A DNA stretch of 64,000 nucleotides. It comes from Pseudomonas bharatica CSV86 (GTDB lineage: Bacteria > Pseudomonadota > Gammaproteobacteria > Pseudomonadales > Pseudomonadaceae). Each line of letters begins with the position of its first letter. Position 1 is the stretch's first letter. Made by a program: the position numbers and the translations under genes. The stretch lies in NCBI RefSeq assembly GCF_000319305.2, contig NZ_AMWJ02000002.1, forward strand, positions 2,494,001-2,558,000, in the 5' to 3' direction. Of this stretch, positions 16,966-26,877 are shown in pieces. Under the pieces are notes generated by a model. That model was not told where the DNA came from, did no database searches, and saw only the letters and a list, made by a program, of their open reading frames with translations.

Positions 16966-19836
16966 TTACCAGACCGTCTGCTCGCTCAACAGCCGCGCCA
17001 GCGCATCGGCCTGCAACGGCCGGCTGATCAGGTAACCCTGGACTTCATCGCAGTCCTGCTCGCGCAGGAAGCGCAGTTGCTCCTCGGTTTCCACGCCTTC
17101 GGCAACCACCATGAGGTCCAGGCTGTGGGCCATGATGATGATCGCCCGGGTGATCGCCGCATCTTCACTGCCTTCCTCAAGCCCGCGGATAAAGGCCTGG
17201 TCGATCTTTACGTAGTCCACTGGCAGGCGTTTCAGATAGCTGAGCGAGGAATATCCCGTGCCGAAGTCATCGATTGCCAGCTTCACCCCGAGTTCGTGTA
17301 GCTGTTTGAAGGTGGCGATGATGTGTTCGACGCTGTCCAGCAACTGGCTTTCGGTCAGTTCCAGCTCCAGCAGATGCGGCGCCAGGCCGCTTTCCTCCAG
17401 GACCTGGCGCACCAGGCTGACCAGCTTGCCCTGGCGCAACTGGTAAACCGACAGGTTCACCGAAACCCGGATCGGCTCCAGGCCCTGACGTTGCCATTCG
17501 CAAGCCTGCCAGCACGATTGGCGAAGAACGAACTCGCCCATCGGCGCGATCAGCCCGGTTTCCTCCGCCAAGCCGATGAACTCCCCGGGCGGCACCATGC
17601 CCATGACCGGGTGATTCCAGCGCACCAAGGCCTCGGCAGCCTCGATGCGCCCGCTCGTCAGGCAGACCTTGGGCTGGTAGTAGACCTCCAGCTGGCCCTC
17701 GTCGATAGCCTTGCGCAGCTGGTTCTCCAGTTGCAGGCGGTCCAGGGTGCTGGCCTGCAGGCTTTCGGTGTAGAACTGGAAATTATCACCGCCCAGGTGC
17801 TTGGCATGCTGCATGGCCATGTTGGCCTGGCTGACCAGCACATTGAGGTCGAGACTCATGTCCGAGTGCAGGGCGATGCCCACCGAAGCGCTGATCACCA
17901 GCTCATGATTGTCGAAGCGCACCGGCACCCGCAGTTTCTCCAGCAGGCGGGTCGCCACCCGGACCAGGCTGGACAGGCTGCTGTAGCCGTCGAACAGCAC
18001 CACGAACTCATCGCCGGACAATCGCGCGACCGTATCCGCTTCGGCCATGGCGTTGCCGATGCGCATGGCGATCTGCTTGAGCAATTGGTCCGCCACTTCA
18101 TGGCCGAGGCTGTCATTGAGCAGCTTGAAACGGTCGAGATCGATGTGCATCAGCGCCAGGCAGCGCCCGCTGGTTCGCAGGCGCTGGCCGGCCTCGAGCA
18201 GACGCAGCCGGAACAGGGCGCGATTGGCCAGGCCGGTCAGCTCGTCGTAATGGGCGAGGTAACGCAGGCGCTCCTCGGATTCGCGACGCTCCGACAGGTC
18301 GCTGAAGAAACCCACCACGTTGCTGATCTTGCCGCGACCATCGAACACGCCGTTGAGCTGCAGCCATTGTGGATAAAGCGTCCCGTCCTTGCGTGCCTCC
18401 ACCAACTCGCCCTGCCAGCGGCCGTTCTGCTCCAGCGCCTGGTCGATGGCACCGTAATGCCGTCGCGCATCGAGGCTGCAAGGCAGCTCAAGGGCGTTGC
18501 GGCCGAGCAATTCCTCGCGACCGTAACCGGTCATGCGGCAGAACGCCTGGTTCAGGGCCAGTAGTTCATAGTCGGGGCCGAGGATGGCGATCCCCTCGCT
18601 GGCCGCCTCGAACACTGTCGCCGCCAGGCGCTGCTGCTCTTCCTGCGCACGACGCGCACTGATATCGCGGCGGGTACCGATCATCCGGACCACCCGGCCT
18701 TCGGCATCGCGCTCGACAGCACGTCCACGGTCCTCGATCCAGCACCAGTGGCCATCGTTGTGGCGGAAGCGGTACTCGATGCGGTAATCCTCGGTCCGGC
18801 CCTTGAGGTGCTCGACCAGGGTGCGCTTCAGCGCCTGCACATCGTCCGGGTGCAGGCGCGGCTTGAGGTGCACCAGCATGGCCTTGACCGCATCCGGGTT
18901 CAGGCCGAACAGCTCGCGCAACTGGGTGTGATGGACTTCATCGGTTTGCAGGTTCCAGTCCCACAGGCCCAGTTCGCTCGCCTCCAGGGCCAGGGCCAGG
19001 CGCTGTTCGCTCTTGCTCAGGGCCTGGTTGGCCGCGTCCAGCTCGGCACTGCGCTGGGCGACACGGGTTTCCAGCCCGGCCTGGGCCTCGCGCAACTGCT
19101 CCTCGACGCCGCGACGCTGCTCCACTTCGGCACCCAGCGCCTTGTTCAACTGTTCGCTGCGGGTATGGGCCGCTTGCAAGTGCTCGATCAGCGCCTGGTT
19201 CTGGAAGCGCCGCAGCAAGCTGTTCTCGATCAGCCGGTTGACCTGCCAGGCCACTACCAGCAAGGCGCCCAGCAACAAGAGGCCGAGCAGGCCCCAGCCC
19301 CGCTGCTGTTGATCGCCGCTCCAGAACAGGAAGGCGATCGGCGGTAACAGGCAGGGCAGCACGAAACTCAGGAATGCCGGGAGGCTTACCGCGTAGGCTA
19401 CGCTGGCCGAGAGCGCGGCGGCGCCGAGCAGGCCGAACACCCAGGCCTGCTGCACGAAGTTATCCACAGGCACGAGGGCGATCGCCGCGCTGGCGAGGGT
19501 CAGCCCACTGAACGCCGAGCCGAGCAGGAACATGCGCCGCCAATGCGGCCTCGCCTGGCGATCCGGCATTGCGGCGTCGAAGGCGGCGACCTGGATGACC
19601 CGCAGGGCGACCAGCGCCATCAGCCATACCACCCACACGCTGACCAGCAGATAACGCTGCGGGCTCCACAGCAGCCAGGCACAGACCAGGCCGTTCAACA
19701 GCATGAATATCGTGGGTAGCAGGGAGCCTTGGTACAACAGACGGATACGCTCGACCGCCAATTGCGTGGCAAATTGCTTGCGAATGCCGCGACGTGCCTC
19801 GATCGGCACACCGACGGGTCCTGGTGCGAGTGTCAT
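16966..19836 (-). CDS. Membrane PAS-GGDEF-EAL protein (cyclic-di-GMP turnover)
   Basis: A 956-residue protein. Residues about 35-205 hold several membrane helices (a MASE-like sensor), then a coiled coil, two PAS domains (about 260-500), a GGDEF domain and an EAL domain. The diguanylate cyclase signature reads SGDEF (607-611) instead of GGDEF, so cyclase activity may be reduced. The phosphodiesterase part looks intact: EALVRW (EAL at 735-737), DDFGTGYSSLSYLK, and KIDQAFI. Net c-di-GMP degradation is the most likely role (inference). ATG at 19836 is preferred; the longer open frame upstream has no conserved sequence. Confidence 0.88.
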   Translation of the reverse strand: MTLAPGPVGVPIEARRGIRKQFATQLAVERIRLLYQGSLLPTIFMLLNGLVCAWLLWSPQRYLLVSVWVVWLMALVALRVIQVAAFDAAMPDRQARPHWRRMFLLGSAFSGLTLASAAIALVPVDNFVQQAWVFGLLGAAALSASVAYAVSLPAFLSFVLPCLLPPIAFLFWSGDQQQRGWGLLGLLLLGALLVVAWQVNRLIENSLLRRFQNQALIEHLQAAHTRSEQLNKALGAEVEQRRGVEEQLREAQAGLETRVAQRSAELDAANQALSKSEQRLALALEASELGLWDWNLQTDEVHHTQLRELFGLNPDAVKAMLVHLKPRLHPDDVQALKRTLVEHLKGRTEDYRIEYRFRHNDGHWCWIEDRGRAVERDAEGRVVRMIGTRRDISARRAQEEQQRLAATVFEAASEGIAILGPDYELLALNQAFCRMTGYGREELLGRNALELPCSLDARRHYGAIDQALEQNGRWQGELVEARKDGTLYPQWLQLNGVFDGRGKISNVVGFFSDLSERRESEERLRYLAHYDELTGLANRALFRLRLLEAGQRLRTSGRCLALMHIDLDRFKLLNDSLGHEVADQLLKQIAMRIGNAMAEADTVARLSGDEFVVLFDGYSSLSSLVRVATRLLEKLRVPVRFDNHELVISASVGIALHSDMSLDLNVLVSQANMAMQHAKHLGGDNFQFYTESLQASTLDRLQLENQLRKAIDEGQLEVYYQPKVCLTSGRIEAAEALVRWNHPVMGMVPPGEFIGLAEETGLIAPMGEFVLRQSCWQACEWQRQGLEPIRVSVNLSVYQLRQGKLVSLVRQVLEESGLAPHLLELELTESQLLDSVEHIIATFKQLHELGVKLAIDDFGTGYSSLSYLKRLPVDYVKIDQAFIRGLEEGSEDAAITRAIIIMAHSLDLMVVAEGVETEEQLRFLREQDCDEVQGYLISRPLQADALARLLSEQTVW

Positions 19837-20072
19837 GGGCAGTGTTCTTGTAATGGTTAGCCACAAACGTGGACGGAGCATACACAAGCAATGCCCGGTG
19901 CCAAACTGCTCTGTGTCATAAATTCGCACCTCCGGAATCTCCTTCCTTGGTACAAGGCAACCGCTCAAGCACGCGGGCCAAGGGCCGCCTCGGATGACCG
20001 GGCGGTCGCGCCATCCGGTCTTTTTGCCGAGCGGGTTTGCCCAGGGATCCATTGCCCCCATAGAATGGCCGG

Positions 20073-22253
20073 ATGCATGACGACCTCTCTCTCCTTTTGA
20101 ATTCCCTCAACGATGCCCAGCGCCAGGCGGTAGCCGCGCCGGTCGGGCGTCAGTTGGTCCTGGCCGGTGCCGGCTCCGGCAAGACCCGCGTGCTGGTGCA
20201 CCGCATCGCCTGGTTGATCCAGGTCGAGCAGGCCTCCCCGCACTCGATCCTGTCGGTGACCTTCACCAACAAGGCCGCCGCCGAGATGCGCCACCGCATC
20301 GAGCAACTGCTGGGCATCAACCCGGCGGGCATGTGGGTAGGCACCTTCCACGGCCTGGCCCATCGCCTGTTGCGCGCGCACTGGCAGGAAGCGGGGCTGG
20401 TACAGAATTTCCAGATCCTCGACAGCGATGACCAGGGCCGCCTGGTCAAGCGCGTGATCCGCGACCTCGGCCTCGACGAGCAGCGCTGGCCGGTGCGCCA
20501 GGCCCAGTGGTTCATCAACGGACAGAAGGACGAGGGCCTGCGGCCGCACCATATCCAGGTCAATGGCGACCTGTTCCTCGGCACCATGCGCAGCATCTAT
20601 GAAGCCTATGAAGCCGCGTGCCAGCGTACCGGTGTGATCGACTTCTCCGAGCTGCTGCTGCGCGCCCTGGACCTGTGGCGCGACCATCCGGGCCTGTTGC
20701 AGCACTATTCCCGCCGCTTCCGCCATCTACTAGTGGACGAGTTCCAGGACACCAACGCCGTGCAGTACGCCTGGCTGCGCCTGCTGGCGCAGGGTGGCGA
20801 CAGCCTGATGGTGGTGGGCGACGACGACCAGTCCATCTACGGCTGGCGCGGCGCACGGATCGAGAACATCCAGCAGTTTTCCAGCGATTTCCCCGACGCC
20901 GAGCTGATCCGCCTGGAGCAGAACTACCGCTCCACCGCCGGCATCCTCAAGGCGGCCAACGCCCTGATCGCCAATAACAGCGGGCGCCTGGGCAAGGAGC
21001 TATGGACCGAGGGCGGCGACGGCGAGCCACTGAACCTTTACGCCGCCTTCAACGAGCATGACGAAGCCCGCTACGTGGTGGAAACCATCGAAAGCGCGTT
21101 GAAGACCGGCCTGGCGCGCAGCGATATCGCCATCCTGTACCGCTCCAACGCCCAATCGCGGGTGCTTGAGGAAGCCCTGCTGCGCGAGCGCATCCCTTAC
21201 CGCATCTATGGCGGCCAGCGCTTCTTCGAACGCGCCGAGATCAAGAACGCCATGGCCTACCTGCGTCTGCTCGAAGGCCGCGGCAACGACGCGGCGCTGG
21301 AGCGGGTGATCAACGTGCCGCCCCGTGGCATCGGCGAAAAGACCGTCGAAACGATCCGCGAGCATGCCCGCCATGCCCAGTTGTCGATGTGGGAAGCCAT
21401 GCTCCAGTTGCTGGCCAACAAGGCCCTCAAGGGCCGCGCCGCCAGCGCCTTGGGTGCGTTCATCGAGCTGCTGGACAACCTGTCGGCCAAAGTCCTGGAT
21501 ATGCCCCTGCACCTGATGACCCAGACAGTTATCGAGCAGTCCGGGCTGATCGCCTATCACCAGGAAGAAAAGGGTGAAAAGGGCCAGGCACGGGTAGAGA
21601 ACCTGGAGGAGCTGGTCAGCGCTGCACGCAACTTCGAGCCGAGCGAGGAAGATGGCGAGCTTTCCGCGCTTTCCGCCTTCCTTGGCCACGCCTCGCTGGA
21701 GGCCGGCGACGCCCAGGCCGACGAGCATGAAGACAGCATCCAGCTGATGACCCTGCACAGTGCAAAGGGCCTGGAGTTCCCCTACGTGTTCCTGGTGGGC
21801 ATGGAGGAAGGCCTGTTCCCGCACAAGATGAGCCTCGAAGAGCCCGGCCGTCTCGAAGAAGAACGTCGCCTGGCCTATGTCGGGGTGACCCGGGCCATGC
21901 AGAACCTGGTCATGACCTACGCCGAAACCCGTCGCCTGTATGGCAGCGAGACCTACAACAAGGTATCGCGCTTCGTTCGCGAGATTCCTGCCGGCCTGGT
22001 CCAGGAAGTGCGCTTGTCCAACAGCGTCAGCCGCCCGTTCGGCGGCGCCAAGCAAACCGTCAGCAGCCTGTTCGCCGACGCCAACATCCCGCAGACAGCC
22101 TTCAACCTGGGGCAGCGGGTGCAGCATGCGGTGTTCGGCGAAGGCGTGATCCTCAACTTCGAAGGCTCCGGCGCGCAGGCACGGGTCCAGGTGAATTTCG
22201 CCGAGGGCAGCAAGTGGCTGATGCTCGGCTACGCCAAGCTCGAAGCGATCTAG
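20073..22253 (+). CDS. uvrD: DNA helicase II
   Basis: A 726-residue superfamily 1 3'-5' helicase for nucleotide excision and mismatch repair. All helicase motifs are present: I GAGSGKTRVLVHR, II DEFQDTN, III GDDDQSIYGWRGARIEN, IV QNYRST, V LMTLHSAKGLEFPYVFLVGM and VI YVGVTRAMQNLVMTYA. The C-terminal Tudor-like UvrD tail (GQRVQHAVFGEGVILNFEG) is typical. It begins at 20073, divergent from the GGDEF/EAL gene. Confidence 0.96.
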   Translation: MHDDLSLLLNSLNDAQRQAVAAPVGRQLVLAGAGSGKTRVLVHRIAWLIQVEQASPHSILSVTFTNKAAAEMRHRIEQLLGINPAGMWVGTFHGLAHRLLRAHWQEAGLVQNFQILDSDDQGRLVKRVIRDLGLDEQRWPVRQAQWFINGQKDEGLRPHHIQVNGDLFLGTMRSIYEAYEAACQRTGVIDFSELLLRALDLWRDHPGLLQHYSRRFRHLLVDEFQDTNAVQYAWLRLLAQGGDSLMVVGDDDQSIYGWRGARIENIQQFSSDFPDAELIRLEQNYRSTAGILKAANALIANNSGRLGKELWTEGGDGEPLNLYAAFNEHDEARYVVETIESALKTGLARSDIAILYRSNAQSRVLEEALLRERIPYRIYGGQRFFERAEIKNAMAYLRLLEGRGNDAALERVINVPPRGIGEKTVETIREHARHAQLSMWEAMLQLLANKALKGRAASALGAFIELLDNLSAKVLDMPLHLMTQTVIEQSGLIAYHQEEKGEKGQARVENLEELVSAARNFEPSEEDGELSALSAFLGHASLEAGDAQADEHEDSIQLMTLHSAKGLEFPYVFLVGMEEGLFPHKMSLEEPGRLEEERRLAYVGVTRAMQNLVMTYAETRRLYGSETYNKVSRFVREIPAGLVQEVRLSNSVSRPFGGAKQTVSSLFADANIPQTAFNLGQRVQHAVFGEGVILNFEGSGAQARVQVNFAEGSKWLMLGYAKLEAI

Positions 22254-22273
22254 TCGAATATCCGACCGCTGGT

Positions 22274-22309
22274 GTAGGCCTTTTCTTCAGCAATGAAGAA
22301 AGGGCCTAC
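22274..22309. terminator. Hairpin after uvrD
   Basis: A 15-bp stem (22274-22288 with 22295-22309, one G-T pair) around AGCAAT, 20 bases after the uvrD stop. No T run follows, so it may be a weak or mRNA-protecting hairpin rather than a strong terminator. Confidence 0.55.
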
Positions 22310-22431
22310 AGCCCATTACGCAGGCCGTCCGCCTTTTCAGGCAAAAGATAGAAACATCTTGTCGCTGTCATGGGTCCAAGAACTTGTGCAACATGGCGCG
22401 CGTGTAATCCACAAAACGGGAATACCCTTCT

Positions 22432-23286
22432 ATGCAACGTTTTCTCAGCATCGCCCTGGCGCTGTGCATCGGTCTCACCATGAGCCTCGACGCCAACGCC
22501 AAGCGCTTCGGCGGCGGCAAGAGCTCAGGCGCCGCGCCGACGCACCAGGCCCGCCAGGCCACTCCTGCCAACCCTGCCGCCACCCCGACTGCGCCAGGCC
22601 GTGCACCTGCCGCTGCCAGCGGCGCCTCGAAATGGCTCGGCCCGCTGGCCGGTATCGCCGCCGGTGGCCTGCTCGCCTCGATGCTGATGGGTGATGGCTT
22701 CGAAGGCATGCAGATCTTCGACATCCTGATCATGGCGCTGATCGCCTTCCTGGTGTTCCGCTTCATCGCTGCCCGCCGCCGCAAGCAGCAGCCGCAGATG
22801 GCTGCCGCTGGCCACCCGGCCTACCAGCGTGAAGTCCACGAGCAGCCAGCCCAGCCGTCGATCTTCGGTGGTTCTGCCGCGCCTGCCGCTGCTGCCCGCC
22901 CGGTGATCAACGCACCGGCCTGGTTCAACGAGCAGAGCTTCCTGGCTGCCGCGCGCAATCACTTCCAGTCGCTGCAGCAGCACTGGGATGCCAATGAAAT
23001 GGACAAGATCGCCGAGTTCGTCACCCCGCAGATGCTGGAGTTCCTCAAGCGCGAGCGTGCCGACCTGGGTGATGGTTTCCAGTCCACCTACATCGATAAC
23101 CTCGACGTACAACTGGAAGGTGTCGACGATCGCGCCGACAAGACCATCGCCACCCTGACCTTCACTGGCGTGTCGAAGACCTCTCGTTTCGACCAGGGCG
23201 AAGTGTTCAGCGAGAGCTGGAACATGGAGCGCGCCCAAGGCGAAAACCAGCCTTGGCTGGTCGCGGGTATCCGCCAGAACGGCTGA
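22432..23286 (+). CDS. Tim44-domain membrane protein
   Basis: A 284-residue protein. A signal peptide (MQRFLSIALALCIGLTMSLDANA) is followed by a low-complexity Ala/Pro stretch, a glycine-rich segment, one membrane helix (FDILIMALIAFLVFRFIA, about 100-117) and a C-terminal Tim44-like domain (AARNHFQSLQQHWDANEMDK; FLKRERADLG; VSKTSRFDQGEVFSESWN). Bacterial Tim44-like proteins are envelope proteins of poorly known function. It stands alone after uvrD and ends with a strong terminator. Confidence 0.85.
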   Translation: MQRFLSIALALCIGLTMSLDANAKRFGGGKSSGAAPTHQARQATPANPAATPTAPGRAPAAASGASKWLGPLAGIAAGGLLASMLMGDGFEGMQIFDILIMALIAFLVFRFIAARRRKQQPQMAAAGHPAYQREVHEQPAQPSIFGGSAAPAAAARPVINAPAWFNEQSFLAAARNHFQSLQQHWDANEMDKIAEFVTPQMLEFLKRERADLGDGFQSTYIDNLDVQLEGVDDRADKTIATLTFTGVSKTSRFDQGEVFSESWNMERAQGENQPWLVAGIRQNG

Positions 23287-23305
23287 TCTTGAGCCGTTTG
23301 CAGAA

Positions 23306-23335
23306 AAAACCCCGGGCTTGCCCGGGGTTTTGCTT
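23306..23335 (+). terminator. Rho-independent terminator
   Basis: Perfect 12-bp stem (AAAACCCCGGGC / GCCCGGGGTTTT, 23306-23317 with 23320-23331), followed by GCTTTT, 20 bases after the Tim44-domain gene. Confidence 0.9.
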
Positions 23336-23405
23336 TTAGCGCAGCGCCCTACTAGGGTATAACCCGCAACATTTGCACAAGGCCAGGATAGAGAGGACGC
23401 GAACC

Positions 23406-23813
23406 GTGGAAGAAGTCATTGAACAGCTTCGTGAAGCCAACGAGCCGGTACCGGTACCGCTCGAACTGCCCGACGAAGACATGCTGGTCGAGGTCGAAGA
23501 GCAGTTGTTCATCAATATCCCGTTCGTGTTCAAGGAGTTCCTCCTCACGGTCAGTGATGTCGTATACGGCAGCCTCGAGCCGGTGACCGTGACCGACCCG
23601 CAATCCCACACCTATCTGCCGGAAGTGGCCGCCAATGCGTGGGACGCCGGCGTACCTCGCGACCTGATACCACTGTGCCAGGACGGCGACGACTACTATT
23701 GCGTCGAGGAAGACGGCACCGTGGTGCTGTGGTCCGGCGAGGAGGAAATCGTTACCGAGGAAAGCTGGGAATCGGTCTGGCACTGGGCTCGGGATGTCTG
23801 GCTGGAAAGCTGA
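23406..23813 (+). CDS. SMI1/KNR4-family protein
   Basis: A 135-residue acidic cytoplasmic protein. The GTG at 23406 follows GAGAGGACG at Shine-Dalgarno distance; an upstream TTG at 23373 is less likely. The SMI1/KNR4 fold is suggested by VEEQLFINIPFVFKEFLLTV, ARDVWLES at the end and the central LIPLCQDGDDYYCVEEDG, typical of this superfamily. Some SMI1/KNR4 proteins are immunity proteins for polymorphic toxins, but no toxin gene is adjacent, so that role is unsupported here. Confidence 0.8.
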   Translation: MEEVIEQLREANEPVPVPLELPDEDMLVEVEEQLFINIPFVFKEFLLTVSDVVYGSLEPVTVTDPQSHTYLPEVAANAWDAGVPRDLIPLCQDGDDYYCVEEDGTVVLWSGEEEIVTEESWESVWHWARDVWLES

Positions 23814-23988
23814 GTCGTTTCCCACACAAAAATAATGGCCTAGCGCCATCAATGTTCGTAGAATCGCCACGCCTTCCTGTGCGTGGCGGGCCGCTACCGC
23901 TCCATCCCCTCGGACATTCGTCCCGCTCGCACATGAAGCCTATTTCTGGGCCCGCGAAGGGTCGCAAAGCGGCCCCCAAGAGATCTGG

Positions 23989-24804
23989 ATGTCAAACCGA
24001 TATCTCCTGCCCCTCGCCCTGCTCCTGCTCTCCGGCTGCCAGTCCCCCATGACCCAGCTCCAACAGCTCAGCAGCCAGAACGCTCACCAGGTCAGCATCC
24101 AGCCCACCCGGACCTTCCCGTTGGCGATGAGCGTACCGTCGGTCAAACCTGGCAGCGCCCGACTGCGCATCTACCTGGAAGGTGATGGCCATGCCTGGGC
24201 CACGCCTTCACAACCGAGCCTGGACCCAAGCCCGCAGAACCTGCTCATGGCCCGCCTGGCCGTGACCGACCCGCAACCCAGCCTCTATCTTGCCCGCCCC
24301 TGTCAGTTCGTCAGCGCTCCGGCCTGCAACCCCCAGGTCTGGACCGACCAGCGCTTCAGCCAGGCCGTGCTCGACAGCCTGGATCAGGCGTTGAACGAGG
24401 TGCGCCGGCAATATGGCAATCGGGATTTCGAACTGATCGGCTATTCCGGCGGCGCTGCCCTGGCCCTGCTGCTGGCCGCTCAGCGTAACGATATTGCGGT
24501 GGTGCAGACCCTGGCCGGCAACCTTAGCCCGCGACAATGGGCACAATCGCTGGACCTGACCCCCCTGAGCGGTTCGCTGGAGCCGCTGGACCGCGCCGAA
24601 CGCCTGCGCCATGTGGCCCAGCGGCATTTCATCGGGTTCGAAGACCGCACCGTACCGCCGATCCTCTACCAGCATTACCGCCGCACCCTCGGCCCGGCCG
24701 ATTGCATGGAAGTGATTCGCCTGCCCGGCGTGGATCATGCCAATGGCTGGACCGAAGCCTGGGCGCAGTGGCGTTACAAGCCACTGCGCTGCGCACCTCA
24801 GTGA
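23989..24804 (+). CDS. Lipoprotein with alpha/beta-hydrolase fold
   Basis: A 271-residue protein with a lipoprotein signal (LPLALLLLSGC, lipobox Cys about residue 17). The nucleophile elbow GYSGGAALALLLAA fits the GxSxG motif of alpha/beta hydrolases; a likely acid is in FEDRTVPP and the histidine in LPGVDHANGW. Substrate unknown. Its last seven bases overlap the end of the convergent antiporter gene. Confidence 0.8.
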   Translation: MSNRYLLPLALLLLSGCQSPMTQLQQLSSQNAHQVSIQPTRTFPLAMSVPSVKPGSARLRIYLEGDGHAWATPSQPSLDPSPQNLLMARLAVTDPQPSLYLARPCQFVSAPACNPQVWTDQRFSQAVLDSLDQALNEVRRQYGNRDFELIGYSGGAALALLLAAQRNDIAVVQTLAGNLSPRQWAQSLDLTPLSGSLEPLDRAERLRHVAQRHFIGFEDRTVPPILYQHYRRTLGPADCMEVIRLPGVDHANGWTEAWAQWRYKPLRCAPQ

Positions 24805-26558
24805 TGGTGCTCCTTCTGGTTTTCCAGGGTTTCCAGCAATGCGATCTGCATTTTGGTATGCACCCGGATAAACCAGCGCCATAGCAGCGCCACCACTCCG
24901 GCGGCCACTACCCCGATCAGCAACAACAGCTCGCTGGTCGGCAGGATGCTCGCCGACAGTGCCGAAAGCAGCAGGAAGATCACCAGCAGCGAGATCAGCG
25001 GGATCACTTCGGCAATCACCCGGCGTACGCGCTGGGTATGTCGCCCGGCCATCTCCGGCTTGACGCCCATCTCCGCGAGCAGCATCGACAGTGCCTTGAG
25101 CTTACGATAGGCCGCGATCAGGAACGGCAGCGAAAGCAGCAGCGCCAAGCCCCAGATCAGTGCTTTCTGCTGGCCGACATCGGTGAGCCAGTCACTCAGG
25201 TAGTCACCAATCTGCGCGGCGAAGTAACCGCCGCTGAAGAAGATCGCCACCACCAATGCCAGGTTCACCCCGACCTGCAGAAGGATGCGCCGGATCATCG
25301 AGGCCAGCATCGCCCCCTCGCCTTGCGGCTGGATGCTGCGCAGCCACTCGCCGTACAGCGACAACACCCGTGACAGACGGCTCGGCACCACCTTCGCCAG
25401 TTTCAGTGACAGCGGATCGGCGGCACGGATCAGGTAGGGGGTGAGCAAGGTGGTAATGGCGGAAACCGCCACGGCCACCGGGTAGAGAAAGTCGCTGGTG
25501 ACCTGCAGGGTCATGCCCAGGGCGGCAATGATGAAGGAGAACTCGCCAATCTGCGAAAGACCCATCCCGACTCGCAGCGAGGTGCGTCCATCGTTACCGG
25601 CGATAAAGGCCCCCATGCCGCAGGACAGCATCTTGCCCAGCACCACGGCAATGGTGATCACCACGATCGGCCAGATGTATTCCACCAGTACGTTCGGGTC
25701 GATCATCAGGCCGATGGCCACGAAGAAGATCGCGCTGAACATGTCGCGAACCGGTTCGATCAGGCGTTCGATCTTCATCAACTGACGCGACTCGGCCATG
25801 ATCGCGCCAATCAGGAACGCCCCCAGGACCATGCTGTATTCCAGCTTGACCACCAACAGGCAGAAGCCGAAGCACAGGCCGAGCACGGTGATCAGCAGCA
25901 TCTCATTACTTTCGAACCTGGCCACGTAGGCCAGCAGTCGCGGTACCAGGAGAATGCCCACCACCAGCGCGACGATCATGAACAGCGACAGCTTGCCGAC
26001 CGTGGAGAAGACTTCGCCTGAACTGACCGTACCGCTCACGGCGATGCCGGAAAGCAGGGCGATGATGCCGATGCCAAGGATGTCCTCGACGATCAGCACG
26101 CCGAAGATCAGTTGGGCGAAGCGCTCATTCTTCATCTTCAGGTCGTTGAGCGCCTTGACGATGATGGTGGTCGAGGAAATCGCCAGGATCGCGCCGAGGA
26201 ACAACGAATCCATGGTGCTCCAGCCGAACCAGCGGCCGATCTCGAAACCGATCCAGATCATCAGGACGATTTCCAGGAAGGCCGCGATGAACGCGGTCGC
26301 GCCCACCTTGAACAGCTTGCCGAGGCTGAACTCAAGACCCAGGCAGAACATCAGGAAGATCACCCCGAGCTCAGCCAGGGTCTTGATCGTGTCTTCGTCG
26401 TGGATCAGACCGAAAGGTGGGGTGTGCGGGCCGATGATGAAGCCGGCGACGATATAACCAAGCACCACGGGCTGTTTAAGACGATGGAAAAGAATGGTGA
26501 CCACACCGGCAACCAGCATGATCACCGCCAGATCCTGGATAAAGCTGATGGCATGCAC
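24798..26558 (-). CDS. CPA2-family cation:proton antiporter (Kef/YbaL-like)
   Basis: A 586-residue inner-membrane protein with about 12 or more helices. Typical CPA2 features are the opening PVVLGYIVAGFIIGPHTPPF, ELGVIFLMFCLGLEFSLGKL, SSTTIIVKALNDL, VLIVEDILGIGIIALLSG (paired acidic residues of the ion path), and LSQIGEFSFIIAALG. No C-terminal TrkA-N/RCK domain is present; instead it has extra membrane segments and a His-rich tail (EHHH). It is likely a K+ or Na+/H+ antiporter; the ion is not decidable from sequence. Confidence 0.88.
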   Translation of the reverse strand: MHAISFIQDLAVIMLVAGVVTILFHRLKQPVVLGYIVAGFIIGPHTPPFGLIHDEDTIKTLAELGVIFLMFCLGLEFSLGKLFKVGATAFIAAFLEIVLMIWIGFEIGRWFGWSTMDSLFLGAILAISSTTIIVKALNDLKMKNERFAQLIFGVLIVEDILGIGIIALLSGIAVSGTVSSGEVFSTVGKLSLFMIVALVVGILLVPRLLAYVARFESNEMLLITVLGLCFGFCLLVVKLEYSMVLGAFLIGAIMAESRQLMKIERLIEPVRDMFSAIFFVAIGLMIDPNVLVEYIWPIVVITIAVVLGKMLSCGMGAFIAGNDGRTSLRVGMGLSQIGEFSFIIAALGMTLQVTSDFLYPVAVAVSAITTLLTPYLIRAADPLSLKLAKVVPSRLSRVLSLYGEWLRSIQPQGEGAMLASMIRRILLQVGVNLALVVAIFFSGGYFAAQIGDYLSDWLTDVGQQKALIWGLALLLSLPFLIAAYRKLKALSMLLAEMGVKPEMAGRHTQRVRRVIAEVIPLISLLVIFLLLSALSASILPTSELLLLIGVVAAGVVALLWRWFIRVHTKMQIALLETLENQKEHHH

Positions 26559-26877
26559 GGCGGGACGCTCCTTACTCCACGACGAAGACCAAAGCGCAGC
26601 TCAACCGTCAGATCTGGTTGAGCCGCGGAAATTTCTGAATTAAATGTAGGAAACGGCCTGATTGCAGGGCCGTCCACGCAGGTTAACATCGACGCCATGG
26701 GCGAAAAGGCTGTGCAATATGTAGAAACAGATCGGCACTTTCCTCGTCGCAAATGGCATGAACCACGTGACGACAGGCATGCGGTCAGCGTCCCGTTTCA
26801 AGATGGCAACCCACATGGGGGAAGAAGCGCGAGCAGCGCGCCGCCCCGCCTAAGCGCAATCTCACCGTGAGCACACT
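26559..26877. other. Intergenic gap of about 320 bases
   Basis: Divergent gap between the antiporter and the thioesterase genes. I found no convincing ORF, repeat, hairpin or operator. Promoters for both genes must lie here. Confidence 0.5.

Noticed and set aside
23814..23988. Possible small RNA in the SMI1-hydrolase gap
   Set aside because: GC-rich with weak local pairing but no terminator or recognisable RNA family.
26522..26752. 76-residue open frame in the antiporter-thioesterase gap
   Set aside because: No start signal, no conserved composition; overlaps the antiporter start.
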